A DNA stretch of 36,891 nt from a virus. Position numbers and translations under genes: made by a program. Where the stretch lies: IMG/VR virus record IMGVR_UViG_3300017732_000022, positions 1 through 36,891 of that record; one strand, written 5' to 3'. The notes under the pieces were generated by a model. That model was not told the DNA's origin. It searched no databases and saw only the letters and a program-made list of their open reading frames with translations. This document shows, piece by piece, positions 9,343 through 16,658 of the stretch; position 1 is the first letter of the stretch, and each line of letters starts with the position of its first letter.

Positions 9343-9845
9343 TACGTTTTATCCTTATACAAACTACTAATAAATGAAGTACCATTATTTAATCTACCAC
9401 CAGATTTTTTTTTAGTAGGAGGTAATCCAGTAAACTTAGACTTTTTATTTTTTACTTTAGGAGATTTTGGTAAAATTATTTTACTTAATATTTTACCTTT
9501 TACACCCATTTTTTTTGTTAAAAAACTTGCCATGTCTGAGGCTTTTTTATGTAGTTTTTTAATTTTATTTTTCGTATCAATTTTATCTTTTATTTTTCTA
9601 GTTTTATGTTTAATAGTAGATATATCGTCTTCATCTAATTTTATTCCTAAAATTTTTTTTGTTTTAACTAATTTCTTACTAGCTTGTAATCTATCAGAAC
9701 CACGAATATCATGATTATTTGCTCTGTCATATTGTTTATCCATATAACCTGATAAATCTTGTTGTTTAACATTATCACCATTAATATTATATGTATCTTT
9801 TTTTAAAAATAAATCTGGTTGTACTGGTTTCTTTTTTTTTGTCAT
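9342..9845 (-). CDS. Lys-rich phage protein of unknown function
   Basis: 167 residues, with about a quarter lysine. It opens MTKKKKPVQPDLFLKKDTYN and ends KFTGLPPTKKKSGGRLNNGT. The KFTGLP phrase is shared with the protein at 7830-8513 although the rest differs. It follows the SU10-like adaptor gene with overlap at 9845. No enzyme motif is seen. Together with three neighbours it forms a contiguous ~2 kb block of basic proteins. Confidence 0.58.
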   Translation of the reverse strand: MTKKKKPVQPDLFLKKDTYNINGDNVKQQDLSGYMDKQYDRANNHDIRGSDRLQASKKLVKTKKILGIKLDEDDISTIKHKTRKIKDKIDTKNKIKKLHKKASDMASFLTKKMGVKGKILSKIILPKSPKVKNKKSKFTGLPPTKKKSGGRLNNGTSFISSLYKDKT

Positions 9846-10501
9846 TAGTTTCTCCTGTCTATAATTGTATCATCTCCACCTGCTGGACTTGATGGAGCAG
9901 TCATATCATCTCTTCTAAATCTTCTGGCTCTATTTCTTAAAATATTAATAGAAGATTGATACCTTTGTTCAAAGAGAGGAACTATCTCAAAGTTCTTCAT
10001 AAAGATATAACTTTCAACTAAACATGCATTAAACAAACCATCATAACAAAAGTTTGTAAAATAATTAGAAGGTGCAGTAGAACTTAAAGTAGTAGGTCTA
10101 CTAACATGCACTATCTCACCATTACTTGTTGATGCAGGTGTAGGTGCAATCATTATATTAGTATTATCTTTATGAGCATAATACTTTGGATTTCCTGTTG
10201 AAGCTGATACTGTCCAATAATCTCTTAAGTATTCATCAGTCTTCACTAATATATTTGTTCTCTCGCCATCTGTAATGACATTAAAATTCTTTACAATTCT
10301 TGTACCTGTTGGTAAGGTAACGATATTGTTTCCTGCAGAAACTGCTACTGATGTATATGATACTAAACCATAATCATCTAAGTCATCAACCATTCTTTCT
10401 TCAGCACGATTAACAATATTAGGTAAATGGTTTATAAACTCACTTGCATCATTCTCAGTTGTGTTTAAAATTTCTGTAATTAAAGTTGTATAATCTGCCA
10501 T
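9845..10501 (-). CDS. Head-tail adaptor protein, SU10-type
   Basis: 218 residues. The N-terminus MADYTTLITEILNTTENDAS, then INHLPNIVNRAEERMVDDLD, matches the phage adaptor family (SU10-like), whose members connect portal and tail. The middle is beta-rich (NNIVTLPTGTRIVKNFNVIT, PKYYAHKDNTNIMIAPTP). The C-terminal helix FEQRYQSSINILRNRARRFR is typical of the dodecameric adaptor ring. It is the first connector gene after the capsid block. Start ATG 10501 directly follows the upstream stop. Confidence 0.75.
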   Translation of the reverse strand: MADYTTLITEILNTTENDASEFINHLPNIVNRAEERMVDDLDDYGLVSYTSVAVSAGNNIVTLPTGTRIVKNFNVITDGERTNILVKTDEYLRDYWTVSASTGNPKYYAHKDNTNIMIAPTPASTSNGEIVHVSRPTTLSSTAPSNYFTNFCYDGLFNACLVESYIFMKNFEIVPLFEQRYQSSINILRNRARRFRRDDMTAPSSPAGGDDTIIDRRN

Positions 10502-10804
10502 CTAACATTTCCATCTACGTCTAGCTGCACAAATTCTTTTCTTTGGAGTTTTCTTGCAACTAATGTTATGCATCTTGGCTTGTCCTGCTGAACGTGCACA
10601 AAATGATTTTCTTCTCTTTGCTCTTTTCCCTGTAGGTTTTGATTCTGTAACTGCAGTCTTTAACTTAGAACCTGGATTAGCTTTACGATAAGCAGCTACT
10701 CCTTTCTTAGTCATACCTGCACCTTTGTTAGTAGGTAAAAAATTACCTGACTTAACACTCGTTTTAATTCCCATGCCTTTAGATTTTTTTCTCTTTCTAG
10801 GCAT
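10502..10804 (-). CDS. Small Arg/Lys-rich phage protein, DUF6321-like
   Basis: 100 residues, extremely basic. The core MTKKGVAAYRKANPGSKLKT and the C-terminal AKRRKSFCARSAGQ to RRRWKC form the pattern I associate with DUF6321-type proteins of marine phages. The Cys residues (SFCAR, ISCKK, RICAA, final WKC) are unusual for a simple basic tail and may be structural or metal-binding. Function unknown; it lies between a small capsid-associated candidate and the adaptor, so a virion role is likely but unproven. Confidence 0.65.
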   Translation of the reverse strand: MPRKRKKSKGMGIKTSVKSGNFLPTNKGAGMTKKGVAAYRKANPGSKLKTAVTESKPTGKRAKRRKSFCARSAGQAKMHNISCKKTPKKRICAARRRWKC

Positions 10805-10808
10805 TTAT

Positions 10809-11105
10809 TTATCCAAAATAAATTGTAGCAAAGACACTTGGAGTTGCACTTACAACAACACCTGTATCACATCTAACACCTTCATCTGCTAGATAAGTAT
10901 CTAATGAACCACCTGCTGCTATGTTTATTTTAATCCTTGAATCAGTAACTCCTGTTGACAAACCATTTTTTATTTCAAATGTACCTAGTGTATCTTTTGA
11001 ATTTAAAACATTAAAACCTCTAATTCTTGTAGGAAAAGCAGCTCCAACTGCTGTTGAATCACCTGCTGAAGTTGTGATATGTCTTATTGTAGTTAAATTG
11101 GTCAT
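10809..11105 (-). CDS. Small beta-rich protein, possible virion accessory protein
   Basis: 98 residues, Gly/Thr/Val-rich and predicted mostly beta (TRIRGFNVLNSKDTLGTFEI, then GGSLDTYLADEGVRCDTGVV). The pattern of a strand-rich body ending 'P(x)EG(i/v)r(f/c).tgv.v...' is common to small proteins encoded near capsid genes in many phages. It is the first gene after the hairpin that follows the major capsid gene. A capsid or connector decoration role is plausible by position. SD AGGAATTATAA precedes ATG 11105. Confidence 0.55.
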   Translation of the reverse strand: MTNLTTIRHITTSAGDSTAVGAAFPTRIRGFNVLNSKDTLGTFEIKNGLSTGVTDSRIKINIAAGGSLDTYLADEGVRCDTGVVVSATPSVFATIYFG

Positions 11106-11128
11106 TTATAATTCCTATATAAATATAA

Positions 11129-11148
11129 AGGGTCTCATAAGAGACCCT
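11129..11148 (-). terminator. Terminator-like hairpin after the capsid gene
   Basis: On the minus strand an 8-bp perfect stem AGGGTCTC / GAGACCCT with a TTAT loop lies about 20 bases after the capsid stop codon and is followed by TTTATATTTATA. The stem is GC-rich for this genome. It probably ends or attenuates transcription after the capsid gene, lowering expression of the connector and tail genes beyond it. The T-tract is interrupted, so termination may be partial. Confidence 0.7.
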
Positions 11149-11169
11149 ATTATATATGTTATTTATTTA

Positions 11170-12081
11170 TTAACTAGCTGCTTGAGAGCCATAAAACCCT
11201 CTCCAGTCAGACACACCAAAAGAATATCTTTCTCTTGATTTAAATCTAACATTGCCAGTATCAAAGTCAGGCTCCATCTTAGTTTGTAATGGAACTCTAA
11301 CAAACATCTTAGTACCATTAGGAACATCAGTTTTAATGAAATAGTCATTTACACTTGTAAATCTTCTATTTACAAAATAACCATCTGGAACTACTCCCAT
11401 GTTTCTAACTGCATTAATGTCGTTGTTAGCTGTTGCAGTTCTGCCTGGTGATGCTAATATTCTATCAGCAGTAAATTTCAGGTCAGTAGGTATGTGCAAT
11501 GACATAGCTTGTGCACCAATTAAAATATTTCTATCATCTTTGGTTTTGTCAATTGCAATCAAAGCAGCTTCTAATGCAGCTTCTGATAAATCAGCAGCAG
11601 CTAATAAGTTACTTTGTGTTCCACCCTCTACAACTGGGTGTGAGTTTGCAAAAAATGCTTGTCCATCACCAATAGCTGTATCACCTGCAGTAAAACCATT
11701 AACAAAAATGTTAGCAGCTTTTACTTGCTTAGTGTTTGCCATTGCTCTTGCTAGTGCTCTTGCACGAACTTTTGCGAAAGTATCATAAAGATTATCTTCC
11801 ATAGCTTCTTCAGTTACTGAGAAAGCTAATGCAACTGTTTCGTGGTTGTATCTAGCAGTGAAAGATTCTTGTGCTGTATCAAATGAAACAGCAGCACCTT
11901 CAGCTTTGACTGGTGCACTTGCGAATCCTGTGAACAATACTTCTTCTTCAAAACTTCTATCTGAATTTTCAACTTCAAATAAAGGTTTATGTTCTTCATT
12001 AACATCTCCATATTCAAGTCCAAACACAGCATTTAGACCTGGGAGAAGTTCTTTAGCAATACTTGCTCTATTAATAGCCAT
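11170..12081 (-). CDS. Major capsid protein (HK97 fold, Mu gpT-like)
   Basis: 303 residues, a usual length for this family. The N-terminus has GLNAVFGLEYGDVNEEHKPL and FEEEVLFTGFASAPVKAEG, then FTARYNHETVALAFSVTEEA, all hallmarks of the Mu head subunit gpT-like capsid family. The C-terminal part has KMFVRVPLQTKMEPDFDTGN and ERYSFGVSDWRGFYGS. It forms the icosahedral shell. No long cleaved N-terminal delta domain is visible, consistent with a separate scaffold gene (13208-14257). ATAGGAGAAATAAATT precedes ATG 12081, and a hairpin terminator follows the stop. Confidence 0.93.
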   Translation of the reverse strand: MAINRASIAKELLPGLNAVFGLEYGDVNEEHKPLFEVENSDRSFEEEVLFTGFASAPVKAEGAAVSFDTAQESFTARYNHETVALAFSVTEEAMEDNLYDTFAKVRARALARAMANTKQVKAANIFVNGFTAGDTAIGDGQAFFANSHPVVEGGTQSNLLAAADLSEAALEAALIAIDKTKDDRNILIGAQAMSLHIPTDLKFTADRILASPGRTATANNDINAVRNMGVVPDGYFVNRRFTSVNDYFIKTDVPNGTKMFVRVPLQTKMEPDFDTGNVRFKSRERYSFGVSDWRGFYGSQAAS

Positions 12082-12098
12082 AATTTATTTCTCCTATA

Positions 12099-12680
12099 TT
12101 ATGCTGTTGCAAATCGTTTGGTCCAGTGTTGAACAATTTCAACTTCAACTTTAGGAAATGCACCATCTGCACCTGATAATGAATTACCTGGTTCGTTAAT
12201 AACATTAAGAGGTCTTAATGCTTTACTTGTTGTTGCTCTTCCTGCAGCCTTAATACCAAAGCCTGAGATACCAGTTATAGTATTTCCTGCTCCTAATGTT
12301 ACTGGAAAGTTTTGCGAGTTAATATCACCAATTGTTACTGATGCATCTGCCTGTACCATAAAAGTAGCTGCAGGGTCATCAACAACAAATGCTTTAGGAT
12401 TTCCTACTGCACTTGACGTATTGGCAGCATAAAAAGAACTAAAGGTTGGTTGTTTAGTTGTTGGGTCAATGTAGGAACAACCTTGAAAAACACCTATGAT
12501 ATAATCAGTAGTTGTTGCAATTGGTTGAATAAAACCATTATTCATAGTTACCACATCACCTTTAAATATATTAACAGTTAAAGTGTTTGCAATATTATAC
12601 TCAGATGAACCTGTAGTATTATATCCTGAACCTAACTGTCTTAAAGGCTGTAACCCAAAGAGTCCTTTTGTTGTAGACAT
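12099..12680 (-). CDS. Probable capsid decoration / structural protein
   Basis: 193 residues, Gly/Thr/Asn-rich with beta-strand character. It begins KGLFGLQPLRQLGSGYNTTG and has the pattern 'GLrP.r.l.g........(y/i).a.....ifkGDvV....g', then DDPAATFMVQADASVTIGD. I recognise this as a structural protein family encoded just before the capsid gene in many marine and environmental phages. It probably coats or cements the capsid surface. SD AAGGAGAATATAT is upstream of ATG 12680. The exact role is inferred from position and family resemblance. Confidence 0.65.
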   Translation of the reverse strand: MSTTKGLFGLQPLRQLGSGYNTTGSSEYNIANTLTVNIFKGDVVTMNNGFIQPIATTTDYIIGVFQGCSYIDPTTKQPTFSSFYAANTSSAVGNPKAFVVDDPAATFMVQADASVTIGDINSQNFPVTLGAGNTITGISGFGIKAAGRATTSKALRPLNVINEPGNSLSGADGAFPKVEVEIVQHWTKRFATA

Positions 12681-12708
12681 ATATATTCTCCTTGTTATAC
12701 ATTATTAA

Positions 12709-13206
12709 TTATCTTTGGAAGCGAGGCTCCCTTCCTCTTGTTGTAGAGGATTTGCTAGAATTAGTTATAGGCATCTTAGAATCAGAAGCTGCTTGAAGAT
12801 TTTTCTCTACAGCCTGTTCCTGTGCTTTATGCTTATTCCTATAATATTCAGTCATAGCTTCAACTTTACCTTTTGGCATTTTTGCCAATGCTACGTCACC
12901 ATTAGAAACTACACCTTTATAACGACCATCTTCTTTTGTAAAAGAAGAGTTAGATAATTCAGGTACTTCTTCAGGGGAAACGAAAGTCCACCCTACTCTT
13001 TGTTGTTTACCAACATTTTTATAATCGTCTTCTCCATCTAAAGATATTCTAATCCATCTTAATGCCATACCTTGACTATGAAATCTTTCAACTACATTTT
13101 CAGGTATGTCTAATGCACTTTGTTCTTCAAATGAATACGTTTCATTTTTTGAAGTTGCTTCTCTAGTTTCTTCAGTACGTGTTGCTTTTAATTTAGTTAA
13201 TGCCAT
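12709..13206 (-). CDS. Conserved virion-region protein between scaffold and capsid genes
   Basis: 165 residues from ATG 13206, chosen because AAGGAG lies 8 bases upstream and the scaffold gene stops immediately before it; a longer reading from 13293 would overlap the scaffold gene by 86 bases. The middle has ALRWIRISLDGEDDYKNVGK and RVGWTFVSPEEVP, matching the 'RWvRi...G.dD.kNv.k....GW..v...E.P' proteins that many T7-like and related phages encode beside the scaffold. The C-terminus is Gln/Ser/Lys-rich and probably flexible. It may assist head assembly; no enzymatic motif is seen. Confidence 0.68.
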   Translation of the reverse strand: MALTKLKATRTEETREATSKNETYSFEEQSALDIPENVVERFHSQGMALRWIRISLDGEDDYKNVGKQQRVGWTFVSPEEVPELSNSSFTKEDGRYKGVVSNGDVALAKMPKGKVEAMTEYYRNKHKAQEQAVEKNLQAASDSKMPITNSSKSSTTRGREPRFQR

Positions 13207-13207
13207 G

Positions 13208-14257
13208 TTATGAACTCCTTCGCATTGTTGATATTGTGGTATATTCTTCTTTGGTTTGTTCAACCTTTGCCTTTTCTTTGGCATACCTATCAAGTGGTAT
13301 ATTCCATTTATTAGCTAACCTAACATCTTCTTGGGTTAACTTAATTTTTTTAGAAGCAGGAGTGCGAGATGTTCCTGCAACCACTTGAGAAGGACTTGAC
13401 GTAGCCTTCTGACGAACTTGTGACTCATCATTAAACTTTGTTGGAAATGTAGTTCTTATTCTTGAATCTACTTCTTTATAAAAGTCATCATCTGATGGGT
13501 CAAAACCTTCTTCTTTTAACTGAGTGTCTACAGCTAAAGCTGCTGCAGTCATTACTCTGTCTTTCCCAAACCATTCGTTAGCCTCTGCCCACTCAACTGC
13601 CTTAGGGTCATATTGTTGTTGAGGTTGTTGAGGTGTCTGTTGTAAGGGTTGTTGTTTAATTCTATTTTGGTAACTCTCGTAATCTTTCTCAAAACTTACC
13701 TTATTATTCTTAACTGTGTTTAAATTTATCTGAGCTTCATTTAATGCTTCTTGTGCTTTTAATAATTGATTCTTATCATCTTTTTCAAAAGCATCTAAAT
13801 AATTTTGTTTAGCTAAACCTAATTGATTTTCTAAACTTTTTTCTTGAGACTCAATACTTGTTTTAGTTAAATCAAACTGAGAGTCATGAGTTGTTTTTAA
13901 TCTTTCTTCTAACTCTTTTTGTTTAGTTAAAAGTTTTTGAACCTCTTCTTCTCGTTCTTTTTTTTGACGAACTAATTGTCTGATTCTTTTTTCAGCACGT
14001 TTACCTTCAATGCCTTCAGTTGCTTTTTCTTCTTCAGACTTTTGTTCAACTGGTTGAGTTTCTTCTTTAGCTTCTACTTCTACTTTTTCTTCAACTGGCT
14101 TTTCTTGTTCAACTTCAACTTCTTGTTTAACAACTTCTGCCATTTCTTTAGCTTTAGAATCTACTGAAGGTTTTTCAACCTCAAAATCTACTTTATCTTC
14201 TGTATCTTCTTTTTTTGAAGTATCTATTTTACTCCATGTTTCTTCTTCTTTAGACAT
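13208..14257 (-). CDS. Capsid scaffolding protein
   Basis: 349 residues. The N-terminal third is extremely Glu/Lys/Val-rich (EVEVEQEKPVEEKVEVEAKE), followed by a long coiled coil (~85-200: RIRQLVRQKKEREEEVQKLL). Then come a Gln/Pro linker and a small basic C-terminal helical domain (KIKLTQEDVRLANKWNIPLD). This acidic coiled-coil plan with a short capsid-binding C-terminus is typical of phage scaffolds, and the gene sits two genes before the capsid protein. It should direct procapsid assembly and leave before DNA packaging. SD TGGAGATAAT before ATG 14257. Confidence 0.82.
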   Translation of the reverse strand: MSKEEETWSKIDTSKKEDTEDKVDFEVEKPSVDSKAKEMAEVVKQEVEVEQEKPVEEKVEVEAKEETQPVEQKSEEEKATEGIEGKRAEKRIRQLVRQKKEREEEVQKLLTKQKELEERLKTTHDSQFDLTKTSIESQEKSLENQLGLAKQNYLDAFEKDDKNQLLKAQEALNEAQINLNTVKNNKVSFEKDYESYQNRIKQQPLQQTPQQPQQQYDPKAVEWAEANEWFGKDRVMTAAALAVDTQLKEEGFDPSDDDFYKEVDSRIRTTFPTKFNDESQVRQKATSSPSQVVAGTSRTPASKKIKLTQEDVRLANKWNIPLDRYAKEKAKVEQTKEEYTTISTMRRSS

Positions 14258-14309
14258 ATTATCTCCATTTGTTACGAACCAAACGATTACGTAAAGTTAT
14301 AAAGTATTT

Positions 14310-14338
14310 ATAATACTATACAACCCTATGAGATACAA
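14310..14338 (-). promoter_or_regulatory. Candidate sigma-70 promoter before the scaffold-capsid genes
   Basis: On the minus strand TTGTAT (14338-14333), a 17-base spacer and TATTAT (14315-14310) lie ~55 bases before the scaffold start. The -10 matches 5 of 6 consensus bases and the -35 matches 4 of 6. It sits in one of the few gaps of the late arm, so a separate start for the head genes makes sense. AT-rich sequence makes chance matches common, hence modest confidence. Confidence 0.4.
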
Positions 14339-14341
14339 GAG

Positions 14342-14446
14342 TTATTTTTTATTTAACATCTTTTCTAATTTTTTAGCTTGTGCTGCATGTGCCTTTGATG
14401 CTTTCTTTAATGCAGCAACTACACCTTTAACTGTTCTTTCATTCAT
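14342..14446 (-). CDS. 34-residue basic phage microprotein
   Basis: Reads MNERTVKGVVAALKKASKAH then AAQAKKLEKMLNKK. Its ATG overlaps the TGA of the upstream gene (ATGA), a coupling signature. The pattern '(k)kA(s/k)K.HA.QAk.L.k.L' is familiar to me from very short proteins near head genes of marine phages, which is why I consider it real despite its length. It is an amphipathic helix by sequence; function unknown. Confidence 0.65.
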   Translation of the reverse strand: MNERTVKGVVAALKKASKAHAAQAKKLEKMLNKK

Positions 14447-15111
14447 TTTTTATTTTTACCATTATATAAATTATCAAATGTTTTATTAACATCCATATAA
14501 TCATCATGACATTCAGCAGTATGTTTATATTGTGAAGGTATAAAATCTGGAGCACCTTCACCTGCTGACCACATTGCAGGACTTGTAACTCTAACTCTAT
14601 TATTAGGTAAAGCTACCATTGCACCTTTATATGGTCCTGAAGTTAAATGTAATACATGAGATTGTTTATGTTGTGCAGGGTCATCTGCCACTGCATTACC
14701 TGTAAAGTCTACAGTAAAATAATATTTACCAGTATAAAATTCTCCATTTACTTTACATAACCAAGGACTTGAACTAACTCTGTCCATAACAATCACACTA
14801 TGATTATGACTTGGACAATCCCAAGGTTGAGCATAGTGTGTTTCCATAGGAGGTGTCCATTCATCTAAAGGTATATCACCTATTAAACCTGTGATTGGCA
14901 TTCGTGCCCACATAGCACCACCATGTAAATTTTTTTCTTCAGCTTCACAACCTGTAAATACAACTTGGAAACTTAAACATCTATCAGGCATACAATTAAC
15001 TGCAATTGCTAGTCCATGTAAATATTCCCCATGATATTTTTGATGACTATGAGTAAACTCCTTCCTTACCCAACACCTAAAAAAAGGTATGTTGGATATT
15101 AGTTCACTCAT
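14443..15111 (-). CDS. Conserved phage protein of unknown function
   Basis: 222 residues, His/Trp/Cys/Tyr-rich and unlike its basic neighbours. Phrases include RCWVRKEFTHSHQKYHGEYL, the central WDCPSHNHSVIVMDR, FTGNAVADDPAQHKQSHVLH, and LPNNRVRVTSPAMW. The combination 'WDC.S.H..Vi', 'D..QHK..H.i.L..G....lPNNR(v/i)' is one I associate with a conserved but uncharacterised protein of marine phages including cyanophages. No catalytic family is recognised. ATG 15111 overlaps the stop of the upstream 37-residue gene. Confidence 0.68.
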   Translation of the reverse strand: MSELISNIPFFRCWVRKEFTHSHQKYHGEYLHGLAIAVNCMPDRCLSFQVVFTGCEAEEKNLHGGAMWARMPITGLIGDIPLDEWTPPMETHYAQPWDCPSHNHSVIVMDRVSSSPWLCKVNGEFYTGKYYFTVDFTGNAVADDPAQHKQSHVLHLTSGPYKGAMVALPNNRVRVTSPAMWSAGEGAPDFIPSQYKHTAECHDDYMDVNKTFDNLYNGKNKK

Positions 15112-15221
15112 TTAGGACCTGAAATAATTCCACCTGCATTCATCATCTTAACTTTTTTACCACCAGCATATCCCATTTTAACTTTCTTGCCACCAGCATA
15201 ACCCATTTTAGATTTCTTCAT
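15108..15221 (-). CDS. 37-residue protein with tandem KMGYAGGKKV repeat
   Basis: The product starts MKKSKMGYAGGKKV, repeats KMGYAGGKKV, then continues KMMNAGGIISGPK. The ten-residue unit is also a direct repeat in the DNA. Its ATG overlaps the upstream TAA (TAATG) and its TGA overlaps the downstream ATG, so it is locked into the operon, which supports translation. Gly-rich Lys repeats like this occur in small phage proteins next to head genes; function unknown. Confidence 0.6.
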   Translation of the reverse strand: MKKSKMGYAGGKKVKMGYAGGKKVKMMNAGGIISGPK

Positions 15222-15679
15222 TATAACATTCCTTTCAAGTACATTATTTCTAAAGTTATTAAACCAAAACCAATAATTCCTAACACAACACCTATAATAA
15301 TATTATGTCGTAACTTTTGCTTTCGTAGTTGTTCTTTAACTGCAGCAGCTTGACGTGCTCTTTCAGCAGCAATCTCACTTTGCAATCTATCCCATTGACC
15401 TGGAGAACCATAAAGAACAAACAGTTCTCTCATTTCATCACGAAGTCTTTTAGCTTCTTCGTTTCTAAAATGAGCATCAATAGCATTTTGCTCAACACCA
15501 GTTAATTTTCCAAACATTCCTGGTTTATGATTAGCAACTACTTGTAGACTAGCTTCAGCTTTTGCCCACTTAGAAACTGCACCACCCATTGAAGTTAAAT
15601 CTTTACCAACTTTTATAGCAGTAGAAATACTACTACTAGCAGCTTTTAAGGCTGCAAAGGCTGTAAATGGGTCTATCAT
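15221..15679 (-). CDS. Phage protein with C-terminal membrane anchor
   Basis: 152 residues. It begins MIDPFTAFAALKAASSSIST, has a helical middle (RNEEAKRLRDEMRELFVLYG; SEIAAERARQAAAVKEQLRK) and ends in one hydrophobic segment (IIIGVVLGIIGFGLITLEIM, residues ~127-147). This plan, 'mvDP.tA.....a......(k).g.....' plus coiled coil plus C-terminal membrane helix, recurs near terminase and portal genes in marine phages. It could act at the membrane in DNA ejection or lysis, but the evidence is topology only. Confidence 0.68.
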   Translation of the reverse strand: MIDPFTAFAALKAASSSISTAIKVGKDLTSMGGAVSKWAKAEASLQVVANHKPGMFGKLTGVEQNAIDAHFRNEEAKRLRDEMRELFVLYGSPGQWDRLQSEIAAERARQAAAVKEQLRKQKLRHNIIIGVVLGIIGFGLITLEIMYLKGML

Positions 15680-15951
15680 TATGTTTTCCTTCTTGTTTTT
15701 TGTTTCCTCCCACTTGCACTAATAGGGTACTTTATGGAAGTTGGTTTAGGTCCAGCATTACTTTTATTTCTTTTTCTTTTAACTGCAGATGACTTTTGTG
15801 AAGCAGTCATTTTATTTGCAACTGCCTTAGGTCTACAGACTGGATATTTTCTTTTTGAAGACTTAGCAGATTTTCTGCCACATGGTTTACCTGTAGATAT
15901 ATCTACCCAATCTTCTTTAAACCATTTTTTAAGTCCACCTTTTTTAGCCAT
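15679..15951 (-). CDS. Small basic conserved protein (WFKEDWVDISTGKPCGR family)
   Basis: 90 residues, basic. The N-terminus GGLKKWFKEDWVDISTGKPC then GRKSAKSSKRKYPVCRPKAV is a strongly patterned motif I recognise from many small proteins of marine phages and of some large algal viruses (possibly catalogued as DUF5872; the label is uncertain). The rest is Lys/Ser-rich and ends with SASGRKQKTRRK. Conserved Cys (PCGR, VCRP) may bind metal. No known function. Start ATG 15951 overlaps the end of the next upstream mini-gene. Confidence 0.68.
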   Translation of the reverse strand: MAKKGGLKKWFKEDWVDISTGKPCGRKSAKSSKRKYPVCRPKAVANKMTASQKSSAVKRKRNKSNAGPKPTSIKYPISASGRKQKTRRKT

Positions 15952-16042
15952 TCTTTTTTTCTTCTTTTAATTTATATTTATCTGGAACTTTACCATAACC
16001 TACAGTTCTATCCCATTGTCTTTGTGTATATTTATTCATCAT
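15944..16042 (-). CDS. Phage microprotein (TQRQWDRTVGYGKVP)
   Basis: 32 residues from the first of two adjacent ATG codons (16042 or 16039); the core reads MNKYTQRQWDRTVGYGKVPD. Its stop lies 8 bases inside the following gene. The 'YTQRQW..TVGYGK.P' string is familiar from short marine phage proteins, which is the main support. No strong ribosome binding site is visible, so translation may depend on coupling. Function unknown. Confidence 0.55.
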   Translation of the reverse strand: MMNKYTQRQWDRTVGYGKVPDKYKLKEEKKNG

Positions 16043-16068
16043 CTTTTAACTTAGGTCTTTTTCTAAAT

Positions 16069-16326
16069 TTAAGCATACTTGGTTTTTTTCTTTCTAGTAG
16101 GAATAATTGCACCACAACCCCTAGCAACTTTACCTTGTGGTTTACCCACCTTTTTACCAACAACCATTTTTTTTGCAGAGCCTTTCCAATCTTTTTTCTT
16201 TTTTCCACTAGGGTCTTTAATTTTTCCTGCACAGATTTTAGAAGCATACGCATTTGCATACGCACTTGGATAAACTTTAAATTTACGTTTCGCAGCATTT
16301 TTCCCCCTTGCACATAGTTTAGTCAT
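16069..16326 (-). CDS. Small basic conserved phage protein (AAKRKFKVYPSAYANAYASK)
   Basis: 85 residues, Lys-rich. It begins MTKLCARGKNAAKRKFKVYP then SAYANAYASKICAGKIKDPS and ends ARGCGAIIPTRKKKTKYA. Both ends are hallmark sequences of a very common marine phage small protein, usually found between terminase/portal and head genes. Cys 5 and Cys 32 bracket the conserved core. No biochemical role is known to me. Confidence 0.75.
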   Translation of the reverse strand: MTKLCARGKNAAKRKFKVYPSAYANAYASKICAGKIKDPSGKKKKDWKGSAKKMVVGKKVGKPQGKVARGCGAIIPTRKKKTKYA

Positions 16327-16447
16327 TATTTTTTACCTTTTTATATCCCCAACGATTTTCAGATAAATCCCATAAACCTTTCATAGCTTCAGGAATTTTT
16401 ATAAAATATGTGTTAGAGAACTTTATTATTTTTTTAGTTAATAACAT
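16319..16447 (-). CDS. Hypothetical 42-residue protein
   Basis: Starts at ATG 16447 behind AAAGGAGTAGTATT, a good ribosome binding site, and stops 8 bases inside the next gene. It reads MLLTKKIIKFSNTYFIKIPE then AMKGLWDLSENRWGYKKVKN. No family is recognised. The binding site and operon-like overlap are the evidence that it is translated. Confidence 0.55.
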   Translation of the reverse strand: MLLTKKIIKFSNTYFIKIPEAMKGLWDLSENRWGYKKVKNND

Positions 16448-16459
16448 AATACTACTCCT

Positions 16460-16657
16460 TTAAAAATATTTATTCATTACATTAATTAAATCTTCGTACT
16501 TCGCCACTTCTTCAAGTTCTTTTTCAACTTCAGTAAGTATGTCACCATGTTGAGCTATACCCATAGGATTATTTAATAACACTTCAACATTTGCAACATG
16601 TTTTTTAACATGACCATCTGCATGAGACAGAAAGGCTTGTTTTAATTTTTCTTTCAT
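16460..16657 (-). CDS. Conserved small phage protein (HADGHVKKHVANVE)
   Basis: 65 residues, alpha-helical. It reads LKQAFLSHADGHVKKHVANV then EVLLNNPMGIAQHGDILTEV. The 'A.GHi.KH..N(v/i)...l.NPvGI.EH.Di...' pattern is one I recognise from small proteins near portal genes in many environmental phages. It starts directly after the stop of the GroES-like gene, so the two may be co-translated. Function unknown. Confidence 0.65.
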   Translation of the reverse strand: MKEKLKQAFLSHADGHVKKHVANVEVLLNNPMGIAQHGDILTEVEKELEEVAKYEDLINVMNKYF

Positions 16658-16658
16658 A

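Noticed and set aside
11399-11788. 129-residue plus-strand frame opposite the major capsid gene
   Set aside because: The capsid protein is certain on the minus strand, and the opposite frame has no binding site, no operon context and a low-complexity Ala/Ser-rich product.
13976-14167. Phe-rich plus-strand frame opposite the scaffold gene
   Set aside because: A run of Phe/Leu/Ser mirrors the Glu/Lys codons of the acidic scaffold; it is a complement artefact, not a membrane protein.
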